Source: Gammaproteobacteria bacterium (GTDB taxonomy: Bacteria > Pseudomonadota > Gammaproteobacteria > Pseudomonadales > Pseudohongiellaceae). From it: a DNA stretch of 64,000 nucleotides. This document shows, one piece after another, positions 26,688 to 35,598 of the stretch; positions within the stretch are counted from its first letter, which is position 1; the number at the start of each line of letters is the position of its first letter. The stretch lies in contig DUBM01000011.1 of assembly GCA_012960305.1 (NCBI GenBank), positions 496,001 through 560,000 of the forward strand, given 5' to 3'. The notes below the pieces were generated by a model that was not told the DNA's origin, did not search any database, and worked only from the letters and a program-made list of their open reading frames with translations. The position numbers and the translations under genes are program-made.

Positions 26688-27746
26688 ATGCAACGATTAC
26701 TACTCTCTACTCTTGGTTTTTATATTGCGTTCTTATTTACATCTTGCGCCCAAGCACAAACAACCATTCTGGCCGAGACCATAATTGATAAATCCCAACT
26801 AGAATATTATCTAGTGCAGGCTTACAACCAAGCTACTGCAGAAAGCCGGATTGCTATCAATCACATAGGTTTAGAAACCGAGAGCGTAGGTTCGATTCAA
26901 GTGGCTTCCGCGGTGATTGAAGGTTACCCCGCACACCACAGCGGTATTCGTCGCGGAGATAAAATTCTGCAGGTAAACGGAATGGAGTTTCATCCCGTTT
27001 ACTCTTTTAATGAGCTACATACATCTGGTCGTGTCATCCCGCATCTCGATGAAAGGTTTAACATAGAGATCGACCGAGGCGGTATCGTTCAATCCCTATC
27101 CATTAGCCCCGTGCATGAAAACCTCTATGACAGTTATCGAACTGCGGGTTTAAACAGCCCACAGCAATTCAATGTGGGCAACAAAGTAATTGGCTATATG
27201 CGACTTTGGGGACTTTCTCGAAGCACCAACGATTTGCTTAGCATCAAATCGATGATCGATGAGCTAAGTCAATGCGATGGCATCATTTTGGATTTACGCG
27301 ACGCCAGTGGCTTTATTGATATCACGTTATTGGATCTGATTTATCGAACTAGAAACAATTACTATGAGACAGCCGGCGAGAATACATCGTCTTTCAGCCT
27401 CGACAAAACGGTGACCATAAGCCCTGGGTACTACTCCCGCCCGTTGGCAGTCTTGATAAATAAAAATACACGTGGCGGCGCCGAACTACTTGCTTACCAA
27501 CTAAATAAGTCAGAGCGTGTTGTAACTATTGGCGAGGCGACTAATGGTAAAATCGGAGGATATAGATTAGATAATCAAGCTGGAGGCTATCGCTATAAGC
27601 CAGCAACACAGGCACTAATAGACGGCGAACAGTTTGAAGGTGTTGGTTTCACTCCCGAGATATCAATTGACTACCCTATCTCTCAGACCACGCGGAGTGA
27701 TCCTCAATTCGAAAATGCTGCAACCATCTTACAAGGAATGATTTAG
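26688..27746 (+). CDS. S41-family protease-like protein with PDZ domain, no catalytic Ser
   Basis: Exported protein of 352 residues. A signal peptide ends near FTSCAQAQ, and the Cys there could be a weak lipobox. A PDZ domain follows (YPAHHSGIRRGDKILQVNG, about residues 85-103). Then comes a tail-specific protease (S41) core: YMRLWGLS, DGIILDLRDASG and RPLAVLINKNTRGGAELLA. In active S41 enzymes the last block reads TASASE and carries the Ser; here it is TRGGAE. The general-base Lys is kept (ATNGKIGG). It may be a chaperone-like or binding protein, or use another nucleophile. Its stop abuts the convergent YiiX-like gene. Confidence 0.85.
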   Translation: MQRLLLSTLGFYIAFLFTSCAQAQTTILAETIIDKSQLEYYLVQAYNQATAESRIAINHIGLETESVGSIQVASAVIEGYPAHHSGIRRGDKILQVNGMEFHPVYSFNELHTSGRVIPHLDERFNIEIDRGGIVQSLSISPVHENLYDSYRTAGLNSPQQFNVGNKVIGYMRLWGLSRSTNDLLSIKSMIDELSQCDGIILDLRDASGFIDITLLDLIYRTRNNYYETAGENTSSFSLDKTVTISPGYYSRPLAVLINKNTRGGAELLAYQLNKSERVVTIGEATNGKIGGYRLDNQAGGYRYKPATQALIDGEQFEGVGFTPEISIDYPISQTTRSDPQFENAATILQGMI

Positions 27747-27747
27747 A

Positions 27748-28509
27748 CTAATTTCCTTCAGCAGCAGTGTCTGCCCCTGCCCTCCATTTTAGGCAATGAA
27801 AATCGAAATCTTCTATTAATGTAGGTTTTACTACTTCAAAATATGGCGAGAGATCAAAATCTCGCGGCGTAAAGTGGGTGAAGTGACGCTTATAATATTG
27901 CGGAACTTTACCATCGAAGCCATTACCACCTTCACGTCTAGGTAATATTGGATAGTCAATCTCTTGAAATGACTCCGCAATAAGAGTTGAACAAATGGCT
28001 CGCGTCGGTTCTCCACTGCCAAAACCGATCATCGCTCTCCGGTAGCGATTCGGCACCGCTGGTTTTTGTATCAAGTATCGAATCAGATCAAATACATTGC
28101 GCAAATCGTATTGATGACCGAGTTTCGATTTTGCAAAAGCAATGAGTCTATTGACGTCCTCCGTTTTCAATCCCACTGGTCTGCAAACCCGGAGATTGAA
28201 GTTCGCATATTGATCCAAACTCACAAGATGCACTCCATCTTTTAGATCAGCTTCAATTAACAATGCTTCGGAAGATGGATCCCCTTCTTTGCCGACATAT
28301 AGACAGGCATGGGACCAGGAAGATTGGGTGAGAAATTTGACCGCAGTGCTTATGCGAGTGTTACCGTCCACCAATACGATGTCTCCAGGCTGCAACACGG
28401 CTGCGACGTCAGCAGCAGACACCGTATCGAACCGCTGATAACCTTGCAGTGCCTTGGTCAAGAACGAGGCAAGACGCCTGCCGATAGTCTCACTAATAGA
28501 ATTTGCCAT
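27748..28509 (-). CDS. YiiX/YebB-like NlpC/P60 cysteine hydrolase
   Basis: Cytoplasmic or loosely membrane-associated 253-residue protein of the permuted NlpC/P60 (YiiX/YebB) family, thought to hydrolyse amide or ester bonds of lipids or peptides. LQPGDIVLVDGN opens the domain. The catalytic His is in SSWSHACLYVG (His67), a Glu lies in LLIEADL, and the Cys is in RAICSTLIAESF (Cys173); the His-before-Cys order shows the circular permutation. No signal peptide is seen. It is convergent with the S41-like gene. Specific substrate unknown. Confidence 0.88.
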   Translation of the reverse strand: MANSISETIGRRLASFLTKALQGYQRFDTVSAADVAAVLQPGDIVLVDGNTRISTAVKFLTQSSWSHACLYVGKEGDPSSEALLIEADLKDGVHLVSLDQYANFNLRVCRPVGLKTEDVNRLIAFAKSKLGHQYDLRNVFDLIRYLIQKPAVPNRYRRAMIGFGSGEPTRAICSTLIAESFQEIDYPILPRREGGNGFDGKVPQYYKRHFTHFTPRDFDLSPYFEVVKPTLIEDFDFHCLKWRAGADTAAEGN

Positions 28510-28663
28510 AGATCGATTTTCGGAGTGACAGCAGTATTTATTGTCACCGGATTGTTCCCTTGAGTTTGCCCTTATAGCTGCAGAAATTTCCTGTATACTA
28601 GCCGGCCTTATGTTTTTAACTTTCTGTATTTAAAATCGCGAACCCTCGCGTTCTCAGCAAACA

Positions 28664-28691
28664 GTGTAATCGAAGTGTAATCGAAGTGTAA
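28664..28691 (+). repeat. 11-bp tandem repeat upstream of aldehyde dehydrogenase
   Basis: The unit GTGTAATCGAA occurs twice exactly (28664-28674 and 28675-28685), then GTGTAA again. The 11-base period places each copy on the same face of the helix, as for regulator binding sites. It ends 22 bases before the start codon, so it is in the leader or near the promoter. Confidence 0.6.
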
Positions 28692-28713
28692 ACAATTCAA
28701 TAGGAGTAACGAA

Positions 28714-30141
28714 ATGACAACGGCCTACAATAAATTCTATATCAACGGTGAATGGGTCGAGCCTGCTAATGCCACGACGCTCGAAGTAATAAATCCAGCA
28801 AATGAAGAAGCCTTTGCAACAATTAGCATGGGCACTGCTGTTGATGTTGATGCAGCTGCCCAAGCTGCTCGTGCAGCTTTCCCAAGTTGGTCGCAATCCA
28901 CTATTGATGAGCGAAAAACTGTTATAGGAAATATCATTAGCGGATTGAAAGCTCGCGGTGACGAAATGGCCCTAGCGATCTCCCATGAAATGGGCGCACC
29001 AATGGGCTTATCCAAGACAGCACAACTAGGCAGCGGTTTAGGGCATTTCGCTAGCATCTTAGGGATTCTTGAGAATTATGAATTTGAAGAAATCCGTGGC
29101 TCCACCAAAATAGTTAAAGAGCCCGCTGGAGTGTGTGGTTTTATTACTCCTTGGAATTGGCCACTAAATCAGATTTCTTGCAAGGTTGCTCCTGCCCTTG
29201 CCGCCGGTTGCACCATCGTCCTGAAACCAAGCGAAATTGCTCCAGTCAGTGCTTATATCCTGACCGAAATTATTGCTGAATCTGGCCTACCCGCAGGCGT
29301 CTTCAATCTCGTCAATGGGGACGGACCAGAAGTTGGTGCGGCTATCTCAGCCCATCCTGAAATTGACCTTGTCTCGTTTACTGGCTCAACACGGGCGGGT
29401 CGCGAAGTTGCAAAAGCAGCAGCAGATGGCATCAAACGAGTGACTCAAGAGCTAGGAGGCAAGTCTGCCAATATTATCCTTGATGACGTTGAAGATTTTG
29501 CCCGAGCAGTTAGTGGTGGCGTAATGGGTTGTTTTGGAAATAGCGGACAATCCTGTAACGCCCCTACACGTATGCTAATACCTAATGCTCGCATGACTGA
29601 AGCAATTGGAATTGCGAAAGCAGCAGCAGCCAAAGCACGTGTTGGCGATCCAAACGATGAAGCTACTCGTCTCGGCCCTGTTGTAAGCGAGTTACAATTT
29701 AACAAGATAACCGGACTTATTGAAAAAGGTATTGAAGAAGGTGCTGAATTGATCGCTGGTGGACCTGGTCGTCCAGAGGGCATCGAAAAAGGCTATTTTA
29801 TCCAACCAACTATTTTTGCCAATGTCACGAATGACATGACAATCGCCAGAGAGGAAGTCTTCGGCCCCGTACTTTCTATTTTGGGTTATAAAGACGATGC
29901 CGATGCTGTTCAAATAGCTAATGATACAGAGTATGGATTATCGGGCTATGTTTCTGGCGAACAAAGCCATGCCGAGCAAATTGCGCGGCAAATCCGCGCA
30001 GGCAATGTCCATATTAATGGAGCAGGACCTGATTTCTCTGCACCTTTTGGTGGATACAAGAAATCAGGTAATGGTCGTGAGTGGGGGTTAGAAGGCTTCG
30101 AAGAATTCCTCGAAACTAAAGCTATGATGGGCGCTGCCTAG
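28714..30141 (+). CDS. NAD(P)-dependent aldehyde dehydrogenase
   Basis: Cytosolic 475-residue aldehyde dehydrogenase that oxidises an aldehyde to the acid. Landmarks are FITPWNWPLNQ (Asn148, oxyanion hole), VLKPSE, FTGSTRAG (Rossmann turn), QELGGKSA (Glu246, general base) and GQSCNAPTR (Cys281, nucleophile). All catalytic residues are present. AGGAG lies 8 bases before the ATG. A VOC-family gene follows 65 bases after the stop, and the pair may share a transcript that ends at the terminator at 30637. Substrate not readable; many such enzymes in marine bacteria act on aromatic or terpenoid aldehydes. Confidence 0.95.
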   Translation: MTTAYNKFYINGEWVEPANATTLEVINPANEEAFATISMGTAVDVDAAAQAARAAFPSWSQSTIDERKTVIGNIISGLKARGDEMALAISHEMGAPMGLSKTAQLGSGLGHFASILGILENYEFEEIRGSTKIVKEPAGVCGFITPWNWPLNQISCKVAPALAAGCTIVLKPSEIAPVSAYILTEIIAESGLPAGVFNLVNGDGPEVGAAISAHPEIDLVSFTGSTRAGREVAKAAADGIKRVTQELGGKSANIILDDVEDFARAVSGGVMGCFGNSGQSCNAPTRMLIPNARMTEAIGIAKAAAAKARVGDPNDEATRLGPVVSELQFNKITGLIEKGIEEGAELIAGGPGRPEGIEKGYFIQPTIFANVTNDMTIAREEVFGPVLSILGYKDDADAVQIANDTEYGLSGYVSGEQSHAEQIARQIRAGNVHINGAGPDFSAPFGGYKKSGNGREWGLEGFEEFLETKAMMGAA

Positions 30142-30206
30142 ATCATTTGCGTGATTGAAAATTCAGTTGCTCCAAAATCAAACAAAGTTAGAAGAAGAAA
30201 ATTATT

Positions 30207-30611
30207 GTGACAGTTGAAGTAACCAAAGCAGGCATAGATATTGGCATTATCACCAAGGACATCGACGCAATGATGGCGTTTTATGGGGACACTTTAGGAC
30301 TAGAATTTGAAACATCGATGCCAATGCCAGGTGGCGGCACCATGAATCGATTCAAGGTCGGTGATAGCATAATTAAAGTTATCGAGCTTGATCCTGCCGC
30401 ACCCGCGGATGCAGCTCCCGGCGGAATTCGCGCCGCATCCGGTTATCGTTACTGGACCATTCATTGTTCCAATCTGGAAGCTACTGTTCAAAAAGCAACA
30501 GAAGCAGGCAGCAAAATTGTAGTTGGAGCTAAAGAGGTACGACCCGGCACTACCATTGCAATAATCGCCGATCCAGATGGCAATTGGGTAGAGCTCCTGC
30601 AAATCAGCTAG
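30207..30611 (+). CDS. VOC-family (glyoxalase-like) protein
   Basis: Protein of 134 residues with two beta-alpha-beta-beta-beta modules of the vicinal-oxygen-chelate fold: DIGIITKDIDAMMAFYGDTL at the start, TIHCSNLEATVQKA in the middle and IIADPDGNWVELLQ at the end. The final Glu is the usual metal ligand. Start codon is GTG, with GAAGAAG upstream. It follows the aldehyde dehydrogenase. Members include glyoxalase I, dioxygenases and epimerases, and the sequence does not choose among them. Confidence 0.9.
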   Translation: MTVEVTKAGIDIGIITKDIDAMMAFYGDTLGLEFETSMPMPGGGTMNRFKVGDSIIKVIELDPAAPADAAPGGIRAASGYRYWTIHCSNLEATVQKATEAGSKIVVGAKEVRPGTTIAIIADPDGNWVELLQIS

Positions 30612-30636
30612 AGGGCGGAATGCCAGGTTACTGAAG

Positions 30637-30672
30637 AGGCGAATTGTTGAACGGTAACGGTTCGCCTTTTTT
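30637..30672 (+). terminator. Rho-independent terminator
   Basis: AGGCGAA (30637-30643) pairs with TTCGCCT (30661-30667), and six T follow. It closes the aldehyde dehydrogenase / VOC transcript. Confidence 0.85.
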
Positions 30673-31055
30673 GTTTCCGCAGAGTCTGTTTCTACACACT
30701 ATTTTCGCCCACAACGGAAATTCTGGCACTTGGCAAGATGATGGATATAATCGCTTTACTAAAAAAACCTAATTGCATTTAGTGCATTTGAATCCAGGGC
30801 AGCAAGCATAATGCAGCGCCACCGGGGTCAACTTATTTCTGCCTAACAGTCTCCTATATTGGCGCAAACCCCAGCAAGAGTAGATGCAGTCCATATACTT
30901 GAATTTACTGACAAAACAGCCTTTGAAAGCTACCGTAAGACCCAAAATTCAATAACGTAGCAAAGCTCCATTCTAGAACTATAGATAAAACGGATGTTTT
31001 TATTCTCACCGAAGTAGTAAATTATCAATCGGAAAATTAATCGAATAATAAAACT
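30673..31055. other. Intergenic region with a small gene remnant
   Basis: About 380 bases before the aminotransferase gene. Apart from the coding-like fragment at 30847-30960 and presumed promoter sequence for the aminotransferase, nothing is recognised. Confidence 0.5.
30847..30960 (+). pseudogene. Possible DUF1330-like gene remnant
   Basis: A frame open between a TAA at 30844 and a TAG at 30958 encodes RVDAVHILEFTDKTAFESYR followed by KTQNSIT. This resembles the second half of small DUF1330 / ABM-fold proteins (V-x-x-L-E-F-x-x-x-x-x-F-x-x-Y). No start or first half is present. I infer a decayed fragment with low certainty. Confidence 0.25.
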
Positions 31056-32405
31056 ATGACCTCACTCATCTATCCAACTACCAATCTAAGCCAAGTCGAG
31101 CAGCTCAATATCGTGAGCGGCGACGGAATCTATGTGTATGACGATGCTGGTAACGAATACCTAGAAGGCCTAGCTGGCCTTTGGTGTAGCTCTCTAGGCT
31201 ATGGCAATCGCGAATTGATTGATGCCATCAGCAGTCAACTAAATACCCTACCTTATAGCCATATGTTTGGTGGCAGGACACATCAAATAGGCATGGATTT
31301 AGCTGACAAGATTTCAGATATGTGCCCGATCGAGAATGGCAAAATATTTTTTGCCAACTCCGGTAGCGAAGCAAATGACACTCACATCAAAATGCTCCGC
31401 TACTATTTCAATGTCACCGGACAACCGAAAAAAAAGAAAATTATCGCTCTGGAGCGGTCCTATCACGGCGTTACGATGGCTTCAGCCGCACTGACGGGAC
31501 TTGCTGCTAATCACACGCATTTCGATATCCCTCTCGACGCTTTAGGAATTCTGCGAACAGATTCTCCACATTATTACCACGGAGGCAGCGACGGCGAGTC
31601 AGAGGCAGAATATACGAGCCGACTTCTCAACAGCCTTGAGTCACTTATACTCTCTGAAGGGCCTGAGACTATTGCCGCTTATATAGCCGAGCCTATTAGT
31701 GGTGCCAGCGGAGTTATAGTGCCGCCTCAAGATTATTTCCCCGGAGTGCAATCACTGCTTGAAAAATACGATATTCTGTTTTGGTCTGACGAAGTCATCT
31801 GCGGTTTTGGCCGCACCGGTAATGACTTTGGCTGCACGACCATGGAATTCAAACCTCAACTCATGACACTAGCTAAACAACTTTCTTCCGCTTACATACC
31901 AGTTAGTGCATCCATAGTTCCAGAATTCATGTATGAGGCCATGATTGAGCCAAGCGCTCAAATAGGAGTGTTTGGTCATGGTTACACCTATACTGGACAT
32001 CCAGTAGCCTGTGCTGCAGCGCTCAAAACTCTAGAGATTTATGAAAGGGAAAATCTTTTTTCCCACGCGGCGCAAATGGGTGAGTATATGCACCTGCAAC
32101 TGCAAAAATTTGCTGACCACGACCTGGTCGGAGAAATTCGCGGCAAAGGATTGATTGCTGCTGTAGAATTCGTTGCCAATAAGAAAACCGGCGAGAGTTT
32201 CACTGACGGTTCAGTTGGTGCTTTTGCCAAGAACGCTTGTCAGGAAAATGGCTTATTGATTAGAGCTGTGGCCGGAAACTCCATCGCCTTTTGTCCTCCA
32301 CTCATAATTACAGAAGAACAAATTGACAAAATGTTGAATCAATTCTCTCTATCGCTGGATGCAACATTGGAATACGCCAACAAAGAAGGGTTATTGAGCA
32401 ATTAA
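31056..32405 (+). CDS. Class III aminotransferase (omega-transaminase type)
   Basis: PLP-dependent transaminase of 449 residues. NSGSEANDTHIKM (about 101-113) binds the phosphate, YHGVTMASAALTG is the usual cofactor-stacking block, WSDEVICGFGRTG holds Asp245 for the pyridine nitrogen, and TLAKQLSSAY holds the Schiff-base Lys274. GHPVACAAALKTLE completes the signature. The family moves amino groups from beta-alanine, diamines or amine donors to pyruvate or 2-oxoglutarate. No signal peptide. A lipoprotein amidohydrolase follows 95 bases downstream in the same direction. The exact donor cannot be set. Confidence 0.93.
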   Translation: MTSLIYPTTNLSQVEQLNIVSGDGIYVYDDAGNEYLEGLAGLWCSSLGYGNRELIDAISSQLNTLPYSHMFGGRTHQIGMDLADKISDMCPIENGKIFFANSGSEANDTHIKMLRYYFNVTGQPKKKKIIALERSYHGVTMASAALTGLAANHTHFDIPLDALGILRTDSPHYYHGGSDGESEAEYTSRLLNSLESLILSEGPETIAAYIAEPISGASGVIVPPQDYFPGVQSLLEKYDILFWSDEVICGFGRTGNDFGCTTMEFKPQLMTLAKQLSSAYIPVSASIVPEFMYEAMIEPSAQIGVFGHGYTYTGHPVACAAALKTLEIYERENLFSHAAQMGEYMHLQLQKFADHDLVGEIRGKGLIAAVEFVANKKTGESFTDGSVGAFAKNACQENGLLIRAVAGNSIAFCPPLIITEEQIDKMLNQFSLSLDATLEYANKEGLLSN

Positions 32406-32500
32406 TTAACGAACTCTCTTTTAGTCCATTCTCGACATCGATTATATTTCGATTAAAACTGTTACTTGGTCTTCGACGGAATCAATAAGTGAGCATCATT

Positions 32501-34174
32501 ATGAAAAGCGATAAAATACGTTCTATCATTATCCTGACTCTGGCTATTTTTCTTTCCAGCTGTGAACAACCAGAAACTACTGAATCCACCCCTGATATAG
32601 TGATGGAACAGGTCGACCTCATTCTTACCAACGGTAAAATCTTAACAGTTGATTCAGAGTTTTCCATTGCAAATACCGTGATCGTAAATGACGGTCGCAT
32701 TGTCGTAACTGGCGATGCCTCTCTGCTCGAGCAGTACGAAAGCCGTTCACTGGTTGACCTAGACGGAAAAATATTGATGCCGGGATTTATCGACTCACAT
32801 ACACATATTCGCGGACGTCCTGAGCGCTATATTGAATTAGGCGAAACAGAATCTATCGCTGAAATTCAATCTCTAATACGCAGAAAAGCCGACGAGCTCG
32901 GCCCAGATGAATGGATCACGGGTTACGGCTGGTCAGAAGACGAACTAGCCGAAGGTCGGCGCCCGCTCCGCCAAGATCTTGATGCAGCTGCACCGAGAAA
33001 CCCAGTCACCCTAACACGCGCCGGCGGTCATAGCGCAGTGGTAAGCACCTCAGCGCTGGAACTCGCTGAGATAACTGATGCTACACCTGATCCAGAAGGC
33101 GGAGTGATTGAAAGAGATGACAACGGCGCAGCCAACGGCATTATCAGAGAGAGACAAGGCATTGTCGGGCGACTGGTTCCAGATTCAACCTATGAAGAAC
33201 TCATAGCCAGCCTTGAAATTAACCTTAACGCTCTCCTAGCCAAAGGTATTACCAGCATAACAGACGCCTCGAAAAGGCCTGGCGAATTTGTCATGTTCGA
33301 GGAGATTTACTCAAATCCGAGTATACCATTACCTCGCTCAGCCTGGCAGTTTCAATGGTTTGATCCAGAAGGTATTGCAGAAGTCAAAGAGCGAGTTGGA
33401 GATGGTGACGAGTTTCTTAAGATCGGCCCCATCAAAGTTTTTGTTGACGGAGGATTTACTGGGCCAGCCGCCTACACTCTCGAACCTTATTTGAATCAAG
33501 GCGACTACCGCGGCTATTTGAATATGCCGGAAAAAGAGTTAGTTACCATGCTCAATGAAATACATGACGCTGGATGGCAAATGGGAATACATGCCATAGG
33601 TGATGCTGCTATTGAATTGGTGGTAGACACTCTTGCTGATACATTGAATCGAAGCCCTCGCGAAGATCATCGTCATTACCTGAATCACTTCTCTATGCGG
33701 CCTCCCGAGAGAACAATGGAACTAATGTCAGAACATAGTATTCACATAACTCAGCAACCTAATTTTACCTACACTCTCGAAGGGCGTTACGTCGCGAACC
33801 TTGATGGTTGGAGATTGGAGCATAACAATCCTATTCGATCACCAATGGACCATGGAATAACCGTTGCCATTTCCAGCGATATTTTACCCATCGGGCCGCT
33901 GGTGGGAATCTATGCGGCAATATCAAGAAAAGGGATGAGCGGAAGGGTGTTTGGTGCAGATGAAGCGATTAGCGTAGAAGAGGCAATTGAAGCTTACACG
34001 CTGACAGGCGCTTATTTAGGGTTCGAGGAAGACATTAAAGGATCCTTAGAGCCAGGAAAGCTTGCAGATATGATCGTTCTTTCAGAAGACATACTGACAG
34101 CTGATCATGAGGACATTATGAATATAGTAGTTGAAAAAACTTACGTGGGCGGAAAATTAGTTTACTCGAATTAA
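32501..34174 (+). CDS. Lipoprotein amidohydrolase (YtcJ-like)
   Basis: Metal-dependent hydrolase of about 557 residues with a lipoprotein signal: IIILTLAIFLSSC gives a lipobox with Cys21 as the lipidation site. The amidohydrolase-3 (YtcJ-type) fold follows: LTNGKILTVD, MPGFIDSHTHIRG (metal His pair), GITSITDASK, GIHAIGDAAIE (His), LNHFSMRPP and ISSDILPIGP (final Asp). Start: the ATG at 32501 has GTGAG 7 bases upstream; a GTG at 32489 only adds four residues before the signal. A cell-envelope location with an amidase fold suggests a scavenging role. A perfect bidirectional terminator follows. Confidence 0.92.
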   Translation: MKSDKIRSIIILTLAIFLSSCEQPETTESTPDIVMEQVDLILTNGKILTVDSEFSIANTVIVNDGRIVVTGDASLLEQYESRSLVDLDGKILMPGFIDSHTHIRGRPERYIELGETESIAEIQSLIRRKADELGPDEWITGYGWSEDELAEGRRPLRQDLDAAAPRNPVTLTRAGGHSAVVSTSALELAEITDATPDPEGGVIERDDNGAANGIIRERQGIVGRLVPDSTYEELIASLEINLNALLAKGITSITDASKRPGEFVMFEEIYSNPSIPLPRSAWQFQWFDPEGIAEVKERVGDGDEFLKIGPIKVFVDGGFTGPAAYTLEPYLNQGDYRGYLNMPEKELVTMLNEIHDAGWQMGIHAIGDAAIELVVDTLADTLNRSPREDHRHYLNHFSMRPPERTMELMSEHSIHITQQPNFTYTLEGRYVANLDGWRLEHNNPIRSPMDHGITVAISSDILPIGPLVGIYAAISRKGMSGRVFGADEAISVEEAIEAYTLTGAYLGFEEDIKGSLEPGKLADMIVLSEDILTADHEDIMNIVVEKTYVGGKLVYSN

Positions 34175-34200
34175 CCATCTAATAAACTTGTCTTACTATT

Positions 34201-34243
34201 TAAGATATTAAAAAGGGGTCAAATACCCCTTTTTAATATCTTA
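34201..34243. terminator. Bidirectional terminator, perfect 19-bp stem
   Basis: Arms 34201-34219 and 34225-34243 are exact inverse complements with a CAAAT loop. The core is AGGGGT/ACCCCT flanked by A- and T-runs, so it works on both strands. It separates the convergent amidohydrolase and DUF6265 genes. Confidence 0.93.
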
Positions 34244-34250
34244 ATTAAAT

Positions 34251-34748
34251 CTACTTCCAGATGCTGCGCTTCTTCAATGGTAGATCTAAAACATCCCCAT
34301 TTAGCTGGCCAACATGGATGATGAATGATTCCGCATCCGGATGGCTGTAACCAAGTGTTGCCATACCACCTTCTGAAACCGCTTTGAACTTTACGCTATT
34401 CATAGTAATTTCTTCCAACTCCATTTTTTGTGGCGCATCAGAACGAGGCTGAAAGCCAGGGTCCCACTGCTGGATATGAAGCACTAGCGACCCATCTACC
34501 TCTTCGATGGTAATCATTTCGAACATGCTGGTGGCTTCGCCGCCAGTCATTCTTACCATGGCTGCTAAAGAACTGCCTTCAGTTGATATCCAGTTTTCTT
34601 CTAATTGATTAGGTCCCAGCACTCCTGCCCAGTTTCCCGTCATCCAGCCAAGCTGCTCAATGCTTGCTGGTGGTCCTGCGAAAGCAGAATTTGCGGCAAA
34701 TGTTAAAGCCACCACTGCGGAAGCAATTTTAAGCTTCTTAAGGTTCGT
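34251..34748 (-). CDS. DUF6265-like secreted protein, probable ACG start
   Basis: Small exported protein. The mature part (IEQLGWMTGNWAGVLGPNQL onward, then EENWISTEG) resembles DUF6265, a lipocalin-like beta-barrel family of unknown role. The first ordinary start codon in frame is a GTG at 34713-34715, which falls inside the hydrophobic core. Upstream in frame lies a perfect signal peptide, NLKKLKIASAVVALTFAA, preceded by ACG (34746-34748) and, 6 bases before that, GGAG. I therefore place the start at the ACG. It may be a rare ACG start or a T-to-C change in a former ATG. From this start it has 165 residues. A hydrolase gene lies 80 bases upstream. Confidence 0.75.
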   Translation of the reverse strand, partial: TNLKKLKIASAVVALTFAANSAFAGPPASIEQLGWMTGNWAGVLGPNQLEENWISTEGSSLAAMVRMTGGEATSMFEMITIEEVDGSLVLHIQQWDPGFQPRSDAPQKMELEEITMNSVKFKAVSEGGMATLGYSHPDAESFIIHVGQLNGDVLDLPLKKRSIWK

Positions 34749-34827
34749 ACGTTACTCCATAATTATTGTGGTGAATATTTACACACGGGGTTATCAAAAT
34801 AAATCCATCGCTTTTAAAATTCTAATT

Positions 34828-35514
34828 CTAAGGAGTATATTTCCCCAACCAGGCATCCAAAGAATCCCACTGCATGCGGAACATATGCGGAGCACTATCG
34901 AGAATCGCTGCATCGAGCAAAACCCCGGCTTCGGTCAGCGTGTCTACCGTATCATCAAATTGATCTGCCCAACCTAATTGATCAGCTCCACCAATTCTTA
35001 AATAAATAGGGAATCCATCCAGTGGGCGGTTATCGAAAACCGATGTCGCTAGAGCAGGAACCGCCAGCACTCCCATATATTTTTCAGGATTACGTCGGGC
35101 TATCTCTAAGGCAGACATACCACCATTTGATACACCACCTAGTAATACTTTACCAGTTGCAATACTTTCACGCTTTTGCAATTCATCGATTAACTGCAGT
35201 ACCTTCTCATTATTTTCTGCGCCTCGAAATGCGCGATTATTAGGTGATATAGGTACAGCGACTACCCAACCACGATCAGAGAAACCAGAACCCAACCACA
35301 TGGATGTGTCTCGAGAGATCGATGCATTACCCGGACCACCACCCATCAAGATCAATAGTGGGCTGGGCTGATCAGTGGTCTCAGCTGGCTGTACCATGAA
35401 AACATTTAGCATGGAGCCATCGGCTAATATTATGCGTTCCTGTGCCATGGCGGGTGGTGAAACAAATGGTAATAAAACCCAAAGAACCAGAAGCAGTTGT
35501 ACTAATCTTTGCAT
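34828..35514 (-). CDS. Exported alpha/beta hydrolase
   Basis: Secreted esterase/depolymerase-like protein of 228 residues. Signal peptide LLLVLWVLLPFVSPPAMAQ. The oxyanion region is LILMGGGPGNA. The nucleophile elbow is LGGVSNGGMSA with Ser129 (G-x-S-x-G). A likely acid is in IGGADQLGWADQ and the His in SAPHMF. The compact size resembles dienelactone-hydrolase or polyhydroxybutyrate-depolymerase type enzymes; substrate unknown. GAGG lies 6 bases before the ATG. It may be co-transcribed with the DUF6265 gene. Confidence 0.87.
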   Translation of the reverse strand: MQRLVQLLLVLWVLLPFVSPPAMAQERIILADGSMLNVFMVQPAETTDQPSPLLILMGGGPGNASISRDTSMWLGSGFSDRGWVVAVPISPNNRAFRGAENNEKVLQLIDELQKRESIATGKVLLGGVSNGGMSALEIARRNPEKYMGVLAVPALATSVFDNRPLDGFPIYLRIGGADQLGWADQFDDTVDTLTEAGVLLDAAILDSAPHMFRMQWDSLDAWLGKYTP

Positions 35515-35598
35515 GTGTTACCTCTTGCCAATTAGTCATGAGAGTACTTTTCGAAATAAAATACTAATATGAACTATTAATTGTAACTACAGAACAAA

